Shown: positions 46,427-54,964 of the stretch, in pieces
Numbering within the stretch: position 1 is the first letter of the stretch
How the letters are laid out: every line of letters starts with the position of its first letter
Origin: Streptococcus pseudopneumoniae
Lineage (GTDB): Bacteria; Bacillota; Bacilli; Lactobacillales; Streptococcaceae
Reading direction: 5' to 3'
NCBI RefSeq assembly: GCF_001074825.1
Contig: NZ_JUPG01000181.1
Span: 1 to 64,000, forward strand
Length of the DNA stretch: 64,000 nt
Translations under genes and position numbers: made by a program
Notes under the pieces: model-generated
Databases searched by the model: none
The model's input: the letters and a program-made list of their open reading frames with translations, nothing else
What the model was told of the DNA's origin: nothing

Positions 46427-46932
46427 TAGACTTCCTTTCTCTTGCGGTATTGGATGGTAAAATCATAAGGATTTTTCTCATCTTTAGTATAGGATTTGCT
46501 TGAAACTGTCTCAAAAAGGGACAAGTCAAACTCTTCAGGGAAATAGGTATCTCCCTCCACCCGAGCATGGATTTGAGTGACAATTACTTCATCCAAATAG
46601 GGTTCAAAAGCCTGAAAAATCTGCTTTCCACCTATAATATAAAGATTCTTATCTTGAGCCTGATACCAGTCCAAGACAGACTGAACATCATAAAAAGTAG
46701 TAACCCCGTCTATCTTTTCTTCAGAATTACGCGTCAAAATCAAGGTCTCCCGTTTTGGAAGCAAGCGACGCCCCATCCCATCAAAGGTCACACGCCCCAT
46801 CAAGATAGCATGATTCAGAGTTGTTTCTTTGAAGTGTTGTAATTCTGCTGGCAAATGCCAAGGCAGACGATTGTCCTTACCAATCACACCCTCTTCATCC
46901 TGGGCCCAAATAGCTACGATTTTCTTAGTCAT
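46426..46932 (-). CDS. folA: Dihydrofolate reductase
   Basis: 168 aa, the usual length. Reduces dihydrofolate to tetrahydrofolate; target of trimethoprim. Motifs [26 protein letters not shown] and [11 protein letters not shown] carry the substrate- and NADPH-binding residues. In the LPWHLPAEL loop the position linked to pneumococcal trimethoprim resistance (I100L) lies elsewhere: the matching stretch here reads NLYIIGGKQ, with Ile in the IGG run, which looks wild type. First gene of the run ending at whiA. Confidence 0.95.
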   Translation of the reverse strand: MTKKIVAIWAQDEEGVIGKDNRLPWHLPAELQHFKETTLNHAILMGRVTFDGMGRRLLPKRETLILTRNSEEKIDGVTTFYDVQSVLDWYQAQDKNLYIIGGKQIFQAFEPYLDEVIVTQIHARVEGDTYFPEEFDLSLFETVSSKSYTKDEKNPYDFTIQYRKRKEV

Positions 46933-47014
46933 GCTTCCATCCTTTTCACTGATAGTACTATTTTATCAAAAAACTCAAAAAAAGACTGGTTTGGAATAGC
47001 CTACAGAATAGAAA

Positions 47015-47042
47015 AAATCTGTAAGAAATTTCCTACAGATTT
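47015..47042 (-). terminator. dpr terminator
   Basis: AAATCTGTA pairs with TACAGATTT (9 bp) around a 10-base loop that can extend the stem; TTTTTT follows on the minus strand, about 20 bases after the dpr stop. Confidence 0.9.
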
Positions 47043-47061
47043 ATCTATGTTGCCTTATTTC

Positions 47062-47580
47062 TTACAAACCAGGTGCTTGTCCAAGTTCTGCAGCAAGCAT
47101 CCAGATTGTTTTATCCGTTTCAGTTTTAGCATCTGCAAAGATACCGTTTGTCACATCGTCACCCTCTTCATCAGTAACATCCAAACCTTTTTGGAAGAGT
47201 TCTGACAAGTAACGGTAGATAACAAGGACACGTTCCAAGCTTTCTTCAACATTGCGGTATTCACCAGCTTCTTCTTCGATTTCACTATTTTGAAGGAATT
47301 CTGTCAACGTAGAGAATGGGCTTCCTCCAAGTGTAATCAAGCGTTCGCTAATTTCATCCAATTGACCATCAAGAGCATCCATGTACTCATCCATTTTTGG
47401 ATGCCATACAAGGAAACCACGACCACGCATGTACCAGTGTACTTGATGCAAAGCAACGTGGGCTACGTACAAATCAGCAACAGCTTGGTTCAAGACTTCC
47501 TTTGTTTTTGCCAATGCTACTGGTGCTGCTTTTGTTAATGATGTTACGTCTTTTACTGCTTCTTTTTTCAATTCTACCAT
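47062..47580 (-). CDS. dpr: Dps-like peroxide resistance ferritin
   Basis: 172 aa mini-ferritin that stores iron and protects DNA from Fenton chemistry. Ferroxidase residues are visible in HQVHWYMRG and [17 protein letters not shown]. The start at 47580 (MVELKKEA) has GAGG 9 bases upstream; an in-frame ATG at 47598 falls before that site. A perfect inverted repeat overlaps the -10, so a repressor is likely. In pneumococcus this gene responds to RitR; whether this repeat is its site is unknown. Confidence 0.96.
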   Translation of the reverse strand: MVELKKEAVKDVTSLTKAAPVALAKTKEVLNQAVADLYVAHVALHQVHWYMRGRGFLVWHPKMDEYMDALDGQLDEISERLITLGGSPFSTLTEFLQNSEIEEEAGEYRNVEESLERVLVIYRYLSELFQKGLDVTDEEGDDVTNGIFADAKTETDKTIWMLAAELGQAPGL

Positions 47581-47631
47581 TGTTTTTACCTCATTCATTA
47601 TTTTTTGTAACCACTTCTTAATGATTACTAC

Positions 47632-47663
47632 CTTAGTATACTACTAAGAAAAACCAATAGCAA
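47632..47663 (-). promoter_or_regulatory. dpr promoter with overlapping palindromic operator
   Basis: Minus strand TTGCTA (47658-47663), 17-base spacer, TATACT (47635-47640). The perfect inverted repeat CTTAGTA-TAC-TACTAAG (47632-47648) covers the -10, the expected place for a repressor that blocks RNA polymerase. Confidence 0.6.
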
Positions 47664-47772
47664 GCCAAAAGACTCACATGAGAAAAGTTGCAATAGACTG
47701 ATAATTTAAGAATTCTGTAGAGTTTTTTTGATTCAATTTCATGTCCCTTTTCTTCAGTAAAGCAAAGAAAAA

Positions 47773-47797
47773 GAGGATGCAATTTTCTTGCACACTC
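47773..47797 (-). terminator. lytC terminator
   Basis: GAGTGTGCAA with TTGCATCCTC (one mismatch, one G-U) and a TTTTT run after it on the minus strand, about 20 bases past the lytC stop. Confidence 0.7.
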
Positions 47798-47815
47798 CTT
47801 TCTCAACTTTATATC

Positions 47816-49357
47816 TTAATACCAAACGCTGACATCAACACGACCACGAATTCCTTTTAAGTATTCAGATGAAGTATATTGCCATCCTTTTTCACCTGAA
47901 TAGTGAGGATTATTCCAATCAAGTGCATCCGTATAGGCTGCAACCCAGTTGACATGTTGTAAAATATCTGGATGATTCAAACGAGTTTGCAAGAGTTGAC
48001 GATAACTATAAACTTTCACATTTTGATACCCAGCCTGTTTCATTGTTGCCATATACTTGTTGATAATCTTGACCCAAGTTCCAGTATCACTTGGAGCTCT
48101 CTTGGTCTTATTTACATATTCCCAGTTCTCAACATCGTAGTAGATAGGATAAGACAAGTTCATATTATATTTTTTCAAGAGTTCAATCGTCTGATTGGCA
48201 TCATTCTCAGCATCGGTCTCATTTTCTGCATAGGTGTAAAGATAGACACCATAAGGAATACCCAAACGATTAAGTTCTTGAATATTATGAGCCAGTTCTT
48301 TATCTTCTACACCACTATAACCCAAACGAACAATAACACCATCTACTCCATTATCATCGATGACTTTCTTCCAGTCACTGATACGACCATTGTGCTCGCT
48401 AACATCGATAACCTTTTTAACTTGATCAGTCCCAACTTGTTCTTCACGATGGTTAAAGAAATAACGTCTACCATTTCGATGAACCCAGCCAACATTCAAG
48501 TCTTTCTTTTCTTTTAACTCACCTGAGTCAGAAAAAATATAGCGAGCATCATTCATGACTAATTCACCAGTAGCCATAGCACCACTTTCTGTCAAATAGT
48601 AGTTACCCTGCCACTCATCTTTAGCCATGTAACCCCACTTCTTGAAATAGTACCACTTGCCATCTACCTTTTGCCACTGCTCATTAGCATAAGAACCATC
48701 GGACTTAAGGTAGAACCAAGTCTTATAATGATTATCGTAAAGCCATTCGTTCTGCATCATGGCACCTTGACCATTCAAGAAATAATTTCCTTGCCACTGA
48801 CTTTTAGCCATATAACCCCATTTCTTGAAATAGTACCATTTGCCATTAATTTTCTGCCATTCTTGATTTGCATAAGAACCATCAGCCTTGAGGTAGAACC
48901 AGCTCTTATAATTGTTATCGTAAACCCACTCATTTTTAGCCATGTAACCACCCGCTTTGAGGTAGTAGTTTCCATGCCATTCTTTTTGGGCATAACGACC
49001 ATCTGCTTTTATATAGAACCAGCTATTGTAGCTAGTATCGAAAATCCACTCACTCTTAGCTTTTGACCCATCTGCCTTTACATAGAAGTCGCCTTCCCAG
49101 TGTGCCGATGTGGAAGTTGATTTGCTTTCCTCTTTTTGACTACTAGCTCGTGTCTCTTTAGCTTCTTCCTTTTTCTCTTCCTCTTTTTGACTTGTCGTCG
49201 TTTCTGATTTCTTTTCCTCAGCCTTACTAGAAGAAGTCTGGATGCTACTTTCTTCCGAAGATGCTTTCACTTCAGTTTCATTTGCAGCAACATGACTAAC
49301 TGCCAAGCCTAGTAAAAAGATACTTGCTAATCCAATTTTTCCAATCTTTGTTTTCAA
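47816..49357 (-). CDS. lytC: Choline-binding lysozyme LytC (GH25)
   Basis: 513 aa secreted muramidase. Signal peptide in about 28 residues (LASIFLLGLAVSHVAANE), a Ser/Glu/Lys-rich linker to about 85, then choline-binding repeats (WFYLKADGSYA, GKWYYFKKWGYMA and similar) to about 300, and a C-terminal GH25 domain with Asp318 (IDVSEHNG) and Glu410 (YDVENWE), 92 residues apart as in pneumococcal LytC. The start is the TTG at 49357, behind AGGAGAGG. An in-frame ATG at 49390 is rejected because it lies inside the tpiA terminator loop and would put hydrophilic residues before the signal peptide. It would cleave peptidoglycan and bind phosphocholine on teichoic acid. Confidence 0.95.
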   Translation of the reverse strand: MKTKIGKIGLASIFLLGLAVSHVAANETEVKASSEESSIQTSSSKAEEKKSETTTSQKEEEKKEEAKETRASSQKEESKSTSTSAHWEGDFYVKADGSKAKSEWIFDTSYNSWFYIKADGRYAQKEWHGNYYLKAGGYMAKNEWVYDNNYKSWFYLKADGSYANQEWQKINGKWYYFKKWGYMAKSQWQGNYFLNGQGAMMQNEWLYDNHYKTWFYLKSDGSYANEQWQKVDGKWYYFKKWGYMAKDEWQGNYYLTESGAMATGELVMNDARYIFSDSGELKEKKDLNVGWVHRNGRRYFFNHREEQVGTDQVKKVIDVSEHNGRISDWKKVIDDNGVDGVIVRLGYSGVEDKELAHNIQELNRLGIPYGVYLYTYAENETDAENDANQTIELLKKYNMNLSYPIYYDVENWEYVNKTKRAPSDTGTWVKIINKYMATMKQAGYQNVKVYSYRQLLQTRLNHPDILQHVNWVAAYTDALDWNNPHYSGEKGWQYTSSEYLKGIRGRVDVSVWY

Positions 49358-49372
49358 TCTTTCCTCTCCTAT

Positions 49373-49405
49373 AAAAAATGGAACAGACATCTCAATGCTG
49401 TTCCA
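49373..49405 (-). terminator. tpiA terminator lying on the lytC leader
   Basis: TGGAACAG pairs with CTGTTCCA (8 bp, 11-base loop) and TTTTTTATA follows on the minus strand. The T run ends two or three bases before the lytC Shine-Dalgarno (49363-49370), leaving no room for a promoter in between. Confidence 0.85.
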
Positions 49406-49427
49406 CCTAGCTTTTGCTACTTACTAA

Positions 49428-50186
49428 TTATTTTACAAAGTCAAGCAAAGCCAAGAAGCTTTCAGCCTCAAGTGACGCACCACCAACAAGGGCACCGTCA
49501 ACGTCCGGACAAGCCATGTATGAAGCAACGTTCTCAGGTTTAACAGAACCACCGTATTGAACACGAACTTTGTCTGCAACTTCTTGACCAAAGTCAGCAG
49601 CTACAACGTCACGAACAACTTTACACATTTTTTGTGCGTCGTCTTGTGAAGCTGATTTACCAGTACCGATAGCCCAGATTGGCTCGTAAGCGATAACTGA
49701 TGCAGCAACTTGGTCAGCCGTCAATCCAGCCAATGCAGCAGATACTTGAGCACCTACGAATTCAGCAGCTTTACCAGCTTCGTAAGTTTCAAGTGACTCA
49801 CCACAACAGATGATTGGAAGCATACCGTTTGCAAAGATTGCTTTTGCTTTTTTGTTGATATCTTCGTCAGTTTCATGGAAGTAGTCACGGCGTTCTGAGT
49901 GACCGATAACAACGTAGTCAGTACCGATTTCTTTCAAAACTTGTGGGCTTGTTTCACCAGTGAAAGCACCTGCATTTTCAAAGTAGCAGTTTTGAGCAGC
50001 AACTTTAAGGTTTGAACCTTTAGCAGCAGCAAGAACAGTTGTCAAATCAAGAGCTGGAGCTGCGATACCTGCTTCAACAAGATCTGATGAAGGAAGTTTT
50101 GATGCAACTGCTTCAACGAATGCTTTAGCTTCTTCTGGATTTTTGTTCATTTTCCAGTTACCAGCGATAAATGGTTTACGTGACAT
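49428..50186 (-). CDS. tpiA: Triosephosphate isomerase
   Basis: 252 aa glycolytic enzyme. Catalytic Lys in NWKMNKN, His in IGHSERR, Glu in [11 protein letters not shown], phosphate loop YGGSVKPEN. The start at 50186 (MSRKPFI) has GAGG 8 bases upstream; an in-frame ATG at 50207 is upstream of that site and less likely. Codon use looks strongly biased, as expected of a highly expressed gene. Confidence 0.97.
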   Translation of the reverse strand: MSRKPFIAGNWKMNKNPEEAKAFVEAVASKLPSSDLVEAGIAAPALDLTTVLAAAKGSNLKVAAQNCYFENAGAFTGETSPQVLKEIGTDYVVIGHSERRDYFHETDEDINKKAKAIFANGMLPIICCGESLETYEAGKAAEFVGAQVSAALAGLTADQVAASVIAYEPIWAIGTGKSASQDDAQKMCKVVRDVVAADFGQEVADKVRVQYGGSVKPENVASYMACPDVDGALVGGASLEAESFLALLDFVK

Positions 50187-50221
50187 TTCACATACCTCTT
50201 TTTTCAATTTATTTTCTATTT

Positions 50222-50250
50222 ATTTTATCACAATTAGACACAGCTTGCAA
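50222..50250 (-). promoter_or_regulatory. tpiA promoter
   Basis: Minus strand TTGCAA (50245-50250), 17-base spacer, TAAAAT (50222-50227), about 36 bases before the ATG. Confidence 0.6.
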
Positions 50251-50283
50251 ATCTTACTCAAATTTCAAGCCTACTGACATGGA

Positions 50284-50961
50284 TTAATCCTTCCAGAGGT
50301 CCATAGCATTTATGAAATCTGCCGATACCTGTGTCAACTGAGGATTGCTTGCTTCTCTCTCTGCCCGTTTAGCCTCGATTTGAGCCACACTTTTGATGCC
50401 TTCATGGCGCCAGTTTCTCAAAATCGCCTGAATGTACTTCCAGTTTGGTTTGCCATTCAAAACAGCTTCACGAAGAGCTTCCTTAATCAAGTCAGCACTG
50501 GTTCCATCTTCCTTAAGGGTCTTAGTCAAATCCTCGATTTCAAAAGGCGTCAACAAGCGTCCCAGCTCCTGCTGGAAGGTTTCCACCAAATCCTTGAGTT
50601 GATTTTGAGGGGTCAACTGGTCTGAACTCGAAGAGCTAGCTCCAAGCAAGTCATCCAAACGTTCCAAGGCTAGACTAGCATCAAAGAGCAATTCAATTTC
50701 GCCATTTAATTCGATAGTACGATATTGGATAAGTCCCCTCTCTGTCAAGTTGGAAATGGATTGGTTGACATCCGAAATTTCCTTGCCAATCCTTTCAGCA
50801 ATCTGACTTGGCGACATTTCTTCCAAACCTGTCGTATTTTGCAAATAGAAAAATTGCCAGACCAGAAAATCGTCGCTGGAAGGAAAGAGTTCCTTAAAAT
50901 GCAAGAGCAGGGCACTCGGTAAAACCAAGTTCCCTGATTTAAAAGCGTCTAAATATGTCAT
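50284..50961 (-). CDS. dnaD: DnaD-like replication initiation protein
   Basis: 225 aa. N-terminal winged-helix domain (about 1-110) and C-terminal DnaD domain (about 125-200) with the GKPNWKYIQAILRNW block that contacts DNA. DnaD helps load the replicative helicase at origins and restart sites in Firmicutes. 8 bases after metA, so co-transcribed. Confidence 0.93.
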   Translation of the reverse strand: MTYLDAFKSGNLVLPSALLLHFKELFPSSDDFLVWQFFYLQNTTGLEEMSPSQIAERIGKEISDVNQSISNLTERGLIQYRTIELNGEIELLFDASLALERLDDLLGASSSSSDQLTPQNQLKDLVETFQQELGRLLTPFEIEDLTKTLKEDGTSADLIKEALREAVLNGKPNWKYIQAILRNWRHEGIKSVAQIEAKRAEREASNPQLTQVSADFINAMDLWKD

Positions 50962-50969
50962 AATTCCTC

Positions 50970-51914
50970 TTATAAATACCCATATGCAGATGCATCATCT
51001 TCTATCTTTCTCCAGTCAAAAGGCGTCTCCTGATAGACAGCATAGTTTACCCAGTTACTGAAAAATAGGGCTGCTGATGAAGACCAACAAAGACAAGGTG
51101 TCTGGTTGACATCATTATCCTTAAAGTAATTTTCTGGAATATGAGGATCCAAACCTGCATCACGATCTCGGAAATACTCTTTTGCTAAGGTATCACGGTC
51201 ATATTCCAAATGCCCAAAACTATAAATTTCACGTAAATCACGACTGGCCAAAATCGAAACCCCAACCTGAGGTCCTTCTGATAAAATCTCGAGATTGGTT
51301 TTGTTTAAGATCTCTTCCTTAGAAATCTCCGTATGCCGAGAATGAGGAGATACGTAACTATCGTCAAAGCCCCTAAAGAGAAGATGACCTTCCTTTAAGG
51401 TGTCCTGAGGATAGATACCCGATAACTTACTGTCCATCTGGTATTTTTCAACCCCATAACGCAGATAAAGCCCAGCCTGAGCCCCCCAACAGATATGAAG
51501 GGTCGAATAGACATGGGTCTTGGACCACTCAAGCACCTGACTGAATTCCTCCCAATAGTCCACTTCCTCAAATGGTAAATGCTCAACTGGAGCCCCTGTG
51601 ATAATCATCCCGTCAAAATACTCATCCTTGACTTCAGGAAAAGTTTTATAGAAAGTCTCCATGTGCTCTGAGCGAGTTGTTTTAGAACGGTGGCTTTCCA
51701 TATAGAGGAAATCAATATCCAGTTGCAGGGGTGTATTGGCCAAATGGCGCAACAATTGAGTCTCTGTGACCATTTTTTGTGGCATGAGATTTAAGATTAA
51801 AATCTTCAAGGGACGGATATCTTGGTGGGCAGCACGTTGATCATCCATGACAAAGATATTCTCTGTCCGTAAAATCTCAACAGCTGGCAATTTTTTATCA
51901 ATTCGAATCGGCAT
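50970..51914 (-). CDS. metA: Homoserine O-acyltransferase MetA
   Basis: 314 aa enzyme of methionine synthesis, acylating homoserine. Catalytic Cys in [11 protein letters not shown]; His/Glu pair in FGHLEYD. The stretch [12 protein letters not shown] carries Glu where E. coli MetA has Gly; that residue is reported to favour acetyl-CoA over succinyl-CoA, so homoserine O-acetyltransferase activity is likely. A hairpin lies near the 5' end of its transcript. Confidence 0.93.
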   Translation of the reverse strand: MPIRIDKKLPAVEILRTENIFVMDDQRAAHQDIRPLKILILNLMPQKMVTETQLLRHLANTPLQLDIDFLYMESHRSKTTRSEHMETFYKTFPEVKDEYFDGMIITGAPVEHLPFEEVDYWEEFSQVLEWSKTHVYSTLHICWGAQAGLYLRYGVEKYQMDSKLSGIYPQDTLKEGHLLFRGFDDSYVSPHSRHTEISKEEILNKTNLEILSEGPQVGVSILASRDLREIYSFGHLEYDRDTLAKEYFRDRDAGLDPHIPENYFKDNDVNQTPCLCWSSSAALFFSNWVNYAVYQETPFDWRKIEDDASAYGYL

Positions 51915-51953
51915 AACCCTCTCCTAACTGTACTCTTTCAGGAATAATTGCAT

Positions 51954-51978
51954 GTGTTTGAAGTCAAAACTCAAACAC
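51954..51978 (-). promoter_or_regulatory. Hairpin at the 5' end of the metA transcript
   Basis: Perfect 8-bp inverted repeat GTGTTTGA/TCAAACAC with a 9-base loop, starting about 5 bases after the predicted initiation point and 40 bases before the ATG. No T run follows, so it is not a terminator; it could be an operator or an mRNA-stabilising hairpin. Confidence 0.5.
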
Positions 51979-51989
51979 TTAGTCCTTTT

Positions 51990-52018
51990 ATTATACTGCA
52001 AGAAGATATAGTTTTCAA
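51990..52018 (-). promoter_or_regulatory. metA-dnaD promoter
   Basis: Minus strand TTGAAA (52013-52018), 17-base spacer, TATAAT (51990-51995); close to consensus. Confidence 0.75.
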
Positions 52019-52070
52019 TTATAGTTTTTCTCTAACTAGCTATAGTCTATTTTTATATCCTAATGTAGAG

Positions 52071-52094
52071 AAAACAGCCCTAGGGACTGTTTTT
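52071..52094 (-). terminator. apt terminator
   Basis: ACAGTCCC/GGGCTGT stem with one bulged base, flanked by A and T runs, 3 bases past the apt stop. Confidence 0.6.
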
Positions 52095-52096
52095 CA

Positions 52097-52609
52097 TTAA
52101 TAATGCATGAGAACTTTGTAATCGTAGTCACCGATTTTTTCACGGCCGTTCAATTCATCCAATTCAACAAGGAAGGCACAACCTGCCACAACACCGCCAA
52201 GTTTTTCAATCATCTCGATGGTCGCCTTAACAGTTCCACCTGTCGCCAAGAGGTCGTCTACGATAAGAACACGTTGACCTGGCTTAATGGCATCCGCGTG
52301 CATAGTCAAGGTATCAACACCGTACTCTTTTTCATAGTCAGCAGAAATGACTTCACGTGGTAATTTACCCGGCTTACGAACAGGGGCAAAACCAATTCCC
52401 AACTCAAAAGCAACTGGACAACCCACGATAAATCCACGAGCTTCAGGACCTACAATCATGTCGATTTTCTTGTCAGTAGCGTACTGAACGATTTCACGAA
52501 CAGCGTAGCTATAAGCATTTCCATCAGCCATCAAAGGACTGATATCACGGAAGGTGATGCCTTCCTTTGGATAATTTTCAATTGTGGCAATATAATCTTT
52601 TAAATTCAT
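52097..52609 (-). CDS. apt: Adenine phosphoribosyltransferase
   Basis: 170 aa purine-salvage enzyme converting adenine and PRPP to AMP. PRPP-binding [13 protein letters not shown], and [14 protein letters not shown]. The start at 52609 ([10 protein letters not shown]) is chosen because the family begins there; the 26 codons further upstream overlap the promoter. Confidence 0.96.
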   Translation of the reverse strand: MNLKDYIATIENYPKEGITFRDISPLMADGNAYSYAVREIVQYATDKKIDMIVGPEARGFIVGCPVAFELGIGFAPVRKPGKLPREVISADYEKEYGVDTLTMHADAIKPGQRVLIVDDLLATGGTVKATIEMIEKLGGVVAGCAFLVELDELNGREKIGDYDYKVLMHY

Positions 52610-52640
52610 CTTTTTCTTTCTTTCAAAGTTTTTACTCTCT

Positions 52641-52646
52641 ATTATA
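52641..52646 (-). promoter_or_regulatory. apt extended -10 promoter
   Basis: Minus strand TGGTATAAT, a consensus extended -10, about 32 bases before the apt start. The -35 is poor. Confidence 0.6.
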
Positions 52647-52750
52647 CCATATTTTCTGTGAAAGAAGAAGAGGAAACAGTATTTCATTTGCTACTCACTC
52701 TATGAGCTAAATTAAGATAACTATTTTTATCTAAACTATAACTCACACAC

Positions 52751-52773
52751 AAAAACGAGCACTTTCGTACTCG
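52751..52773 (-). terminator. rplK-rplA terminator
   Basis: CGAGTAC/GTGCTCG stem (one G-U) closed by a GAAA tetraloop and followed by TTTTTG on the minus strand, about 20 bases after the rplA stop. Confidence 0.9.
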
Positions 52774-52794
52774 CCTTTGTTTATATACTACTGA

Positions 52795-53484
52795 TTAAAG
52801 TGAGTTTACGTCAACTTTGATACCAACACCTTGAGTAGTTGTGATAGTCAAGTTTGTTACGTAAGTTCCTTTAGCTGTAGCTGGTTTTGCTTTTTGGATT
52901 GTTTCGTTGAAAGCTTTAAAGTTTTCAACCAATTTTTCAGCTTCAAATGATACTTTACCGATGATTGCTTGAACGTTACCTGCACGGTCAGCACGGTAAG
53001 TGATTTTACCACCTTTAGACTCTTCAACTGCTTTAGCAACATCCATTGTTACAGTACCAGTTTTAGGGTTTGGCATCAAGTTACGTGGTCCAAGGACACG
53101 TCCAAGACGTCCAACAAGAGCCATCATGTCAGGCGTAGCGATAACTACGTCGAAGTCCAACCAACCGTCGTTGATTTTAGCAACAAGGTCATCTTCACCA
53201 ACAAAGTCTGCACCAGCAGCTTTTGCTTCTTCAGCTTTTGCACCACGTGCAAAAACAAGAACGCGTGAAGTTTTACCAGTACCGTTTGGCAATACCATTG
53301 CTCCACGGATTTGTTGGTCAGCTTTTTTAACGTCGATGTTCAAGTTGTAAGCAACTTCTACAGTTGCGTCAAATTTTGCAAAGTTAGTTTCTTTTGCAAG
53401 TGCTACAGCTTCTTCTACGCTGTATGCTTTTGTGCTGTCGATTTTCTCAAGAGCAGCACGAAGTTGTTTGCTTTTTTTAGCCAT
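52795..53484 (-). CDS. rplA: 50S ribosomal protein L1
   Basis: 229 aa, the usual length. Forms the L1 stalk at the ribosomal E site and in many bacteria represses its own operon by binding mRNA. Conserved RNA-binding blocks [14 protein letters not shown] and [26 protein letters not shown] precedes the ATG. Second gene after rplK, but separated from it by 205 bases of structured leader. Confidence 0.98.
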
Positions 53485-53502
53485 TTTCTATTCTCCTTGT
53501 AA

Positions 53503-53560
53503 GTGGTTCAATCGATTTTCATCTCCCACGTCACTTCTCGAAATGATGAAGTCTTGCGGG
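53503..53560 (-). promoter_or_regulatory. Candidate L1-type regulatory leader of rplA
   Basis: On the minus strand CCCGC-AAG-ACTTC pairs with GAAGT-GAC-GTGGG (two helices with an internal loop), and GTGGGAGATGAAAATC (53514-53529) is followed by CCAC just before the Shine-Dalgarno. A 14-of-16 match to that 16-mer precedes rplK. Placement before ribosomal protein genes suggests autoregulation by L1, but binding is not shown. Confidence 0.45.
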
Positions 53561-53564
53561 TTTT

Positions 53565-53662
53565 CAGTCTATTAGATTCTTTTCCTACGGCCTTAAGTTC
53601 CCTTGCTGTACCCAAGTACAAGCTTCAGTCACTTGCCTAGTATGAAAGTAACTAATAGACTG
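53565..53662. repeat. BOX-like repeat in the rplK-rplA spacer
   Basis: Perfect 11-bp terminal inverted repeat CAGTCTATTAG/CTAATAGACTG enclosing two further hairpins (GTTACTT/AAGTGAC and GCTTGTAC/GTACAGC). The core ACTAGGCAAGTGAC...TGTACTTGGGTAC..CAAGG aligns with the BOX element at 56558-56662 (ACTAGGAAACTAGC...TGTACTTGAGTAC..CAAGG), so it may be a degenerate or related element. Confidence 0.5.
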
Positions 53663-53689
53663 CTGTGAGATTTTCTACTGTGTTATTGA

Positions 53690-54115
53690 TTAGTCAACAA
53701 CAGTGAATCCCATAGAACGAGCAGTACCTTCGATCATACGCATTGCAGACTCTACGTTTGCTGCGTTCAAATCTGGCATCTTAGTTTCTGCAATTTCTTG
53801 TACTTGCGCACGAGTAACTGTAGCAACTTTAGTTTTGTTAGGTGTACCTGATCCTTTTTCAACACCTGCAGCTTTTTTCAAAAGAACAGCGGCTGGTGGT
53901 GTTTTAGTGATGAAAGTAAATGATTTATCTTCGTAAACTGAGATAACAACTGGAATGATCATACCAGCTTGGTCAGCTGTACGAGCGTTGAACTCTTTTG
54001 TGAATCCCATGATGTTGATACCAGCTTGACCAAGAGCAGGTCCAACTGGTGGAGCTGGTGTAGCTTTACCAGCAGGGATTTGCAATTTTACAAGTTTTTC
54101 GACTTTTTTAGCCAT
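53690..54115 (-). CDS. rplK: 50S ribosomal protein L11
   Basis: 141 aa. Part of the GTPase-associated centre together with 23S rRNA; needed for the stringent response. Conserved [17 protein letters not shown] at the N-terminus and the Pro-rich linker. AAGGAGG precedes the ATG. First gene of rplK-rplA; the leader carries the GTGGGAGGTAAAAATC motif. Confidence 0.98.
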   Translation of the reverse strand: MAKKVEKLVKLQIPAGKATPAPPVGPALGQAGINIMGFTKEFNARTADQAGMIIPVVISVYEDKSFTFITKTPPAAVLLKKAAGVEKGSGTPNKTKVATVTRAQVQEIAETKMPDLNAANVESAMRMIEGTARSMGFTVVD

Positions 54116-54131
54116 TTTTAAATCCTCCTTT

Positions 54132-54180
54132 GTGGTTTTGGCGGTAATTAGAGATTTTTACCTCCCACAAGTATGCTTTT
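54132..54180 (-). promoter_or_regulatory. rplK leader with GTGGGAG motif
   Basis: Minus strand: a GTATG/CATAC hairpin, then GTGGGAGGTAAAAATC (54153-54168), and CCAC (54132-54135) just before AAAGGAGG. The order motif, about 20 bases, CCAC, Shine-Dalgarno is the same as before rplA. Confidence 0.45.
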
Positions 54181-54193
54181 CACATACCCATCT

Positions 54194-54221
54194 ATTATAC
54201 ACTATTTATCTGGAATTGCAA
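54194..54221 (-). promoter_or_regulatory. rplK-rplA promoter
   Basis: Minus strand TTGCAA (54216-54221), 16-base spacer, TATAAT (54194-54199). Confidence 0.7.
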
Positions 54222-54237
54222 GAGAAAAGTTTATTTT

Positions 54238-54954
54238 TTAATCGACGTAATCTCCGCCTTCAAAGCCATAGTATTCTTCCAAGCTGAGACCAGTCTCAGC
54301 AATTTCTTTAGCTTCTTTTCCGACATAACGAAGGTGCCATTCCTCAGCCATATAGCCTGTTTCCTTTTCCTTACCTTTGAGATAACGGACAACAAAGCCA
54401 TAATCAGCAGCATGGTCCAAGAGCCATTGTGCCGCCTTCTCTTCTGTCACCAAATCACCATTTGTCCCAATCACATCAAAGGCTAAGCCTGTCTGGTGTT
54501 CGCTATAGCCAGGACGAGCAGAATAACGGTCGGCAGCTTCTTTCCCATCTTGATTGACATAATCTTGATAGAGCTTGGTCTGAGTTTCATAACTTCTAAA
54601 GCCACTGTAATGATCGCTGATTGGGAAACCTGCCTCTTGCATAGCTTTTATGAGTTTGACCAACTCAGCCTTGGCTGCTGGATTTTCCCCTGGATTATAG
54701 TCTTTAGACAATGGGTAGTGTTTATTGGCTACGATGATTTCATCGTATTTCCCTTGTATGCTATAGTAGTCTCCTTTATTAACCACTTCTGCTTTTTTCT
54801 GAGCAGCTCCTTGAGATTTACTGCCGGCTGTTCCATCAGCTTTAGCTGTTTGTTCTGTCTTAGCTGCGCCATCTTCATTTTTTGTTTTTTCTTGTGAACA
54901 AGCTGCTAGACTCAAGGCTAGCAAGGCTGTCAAGATAAGGTATCTTTTCTTCAT
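54238..54954 (-). CDS. ldcB: LD-carboxypeptidase LdcB/DacB, lipoprotein
   Basis: 238 aa VanY-family peptidase that trims the stem peptide of peptidoglycan (L,D-carboxypeptidase in pneumococcus). Lipobox LSLAACS with Cys19 after a 17-residue signal. Zinc site SEHQTGLAFDV (His, Asp) and EWHLRYVG (catalytic Glu, His). Acts on the outer face of the membrane and affects septum placement. Third gene of pepA-hit-ldcB, 10 bases after hit. Confidence 0.94.
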   Translation of the reverse strand: MKKRYLILTALLALSLAACSQEKTKNEDGAAKTEQTAKADGTAGSKSQGAAQKKAEVVNKGDYYSIQGKYDEIIVANKHYPLSKDYNPGENPAAKAELVKLIKAMQEAGFPISDHYSGFRSYETQTKLYQDYVNQDGKEAADRYSARPGYSEHQTGLAFDVIGTNGDLVTEEKAAQWLLDHAADYGFVVRYLKGKEKETGYMAEEWHLRYVGKEAKEIAETGLSLEEYYGFEGGDYVD

Positions 54955-54964
54955 TTCTACTCCT

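Noticed and set aside
49358-49390. Upstream ATG start for lytC giving 524 aa
   Set aside because: It lies in the loop of the tpiA terminator, has no ribosome-binding site and puts a hydrophilic stretch before the signal peptide; the TTG at 49357 has AGGAGAGG.
53565-53662. tRNA-like cloverleaf
   Set aside because: Size and branching are suggestive, but there is no TPsiC consensus, no CCA-side pairing rule and no anticodon loop pattern; the BOX-like explanation fits better.
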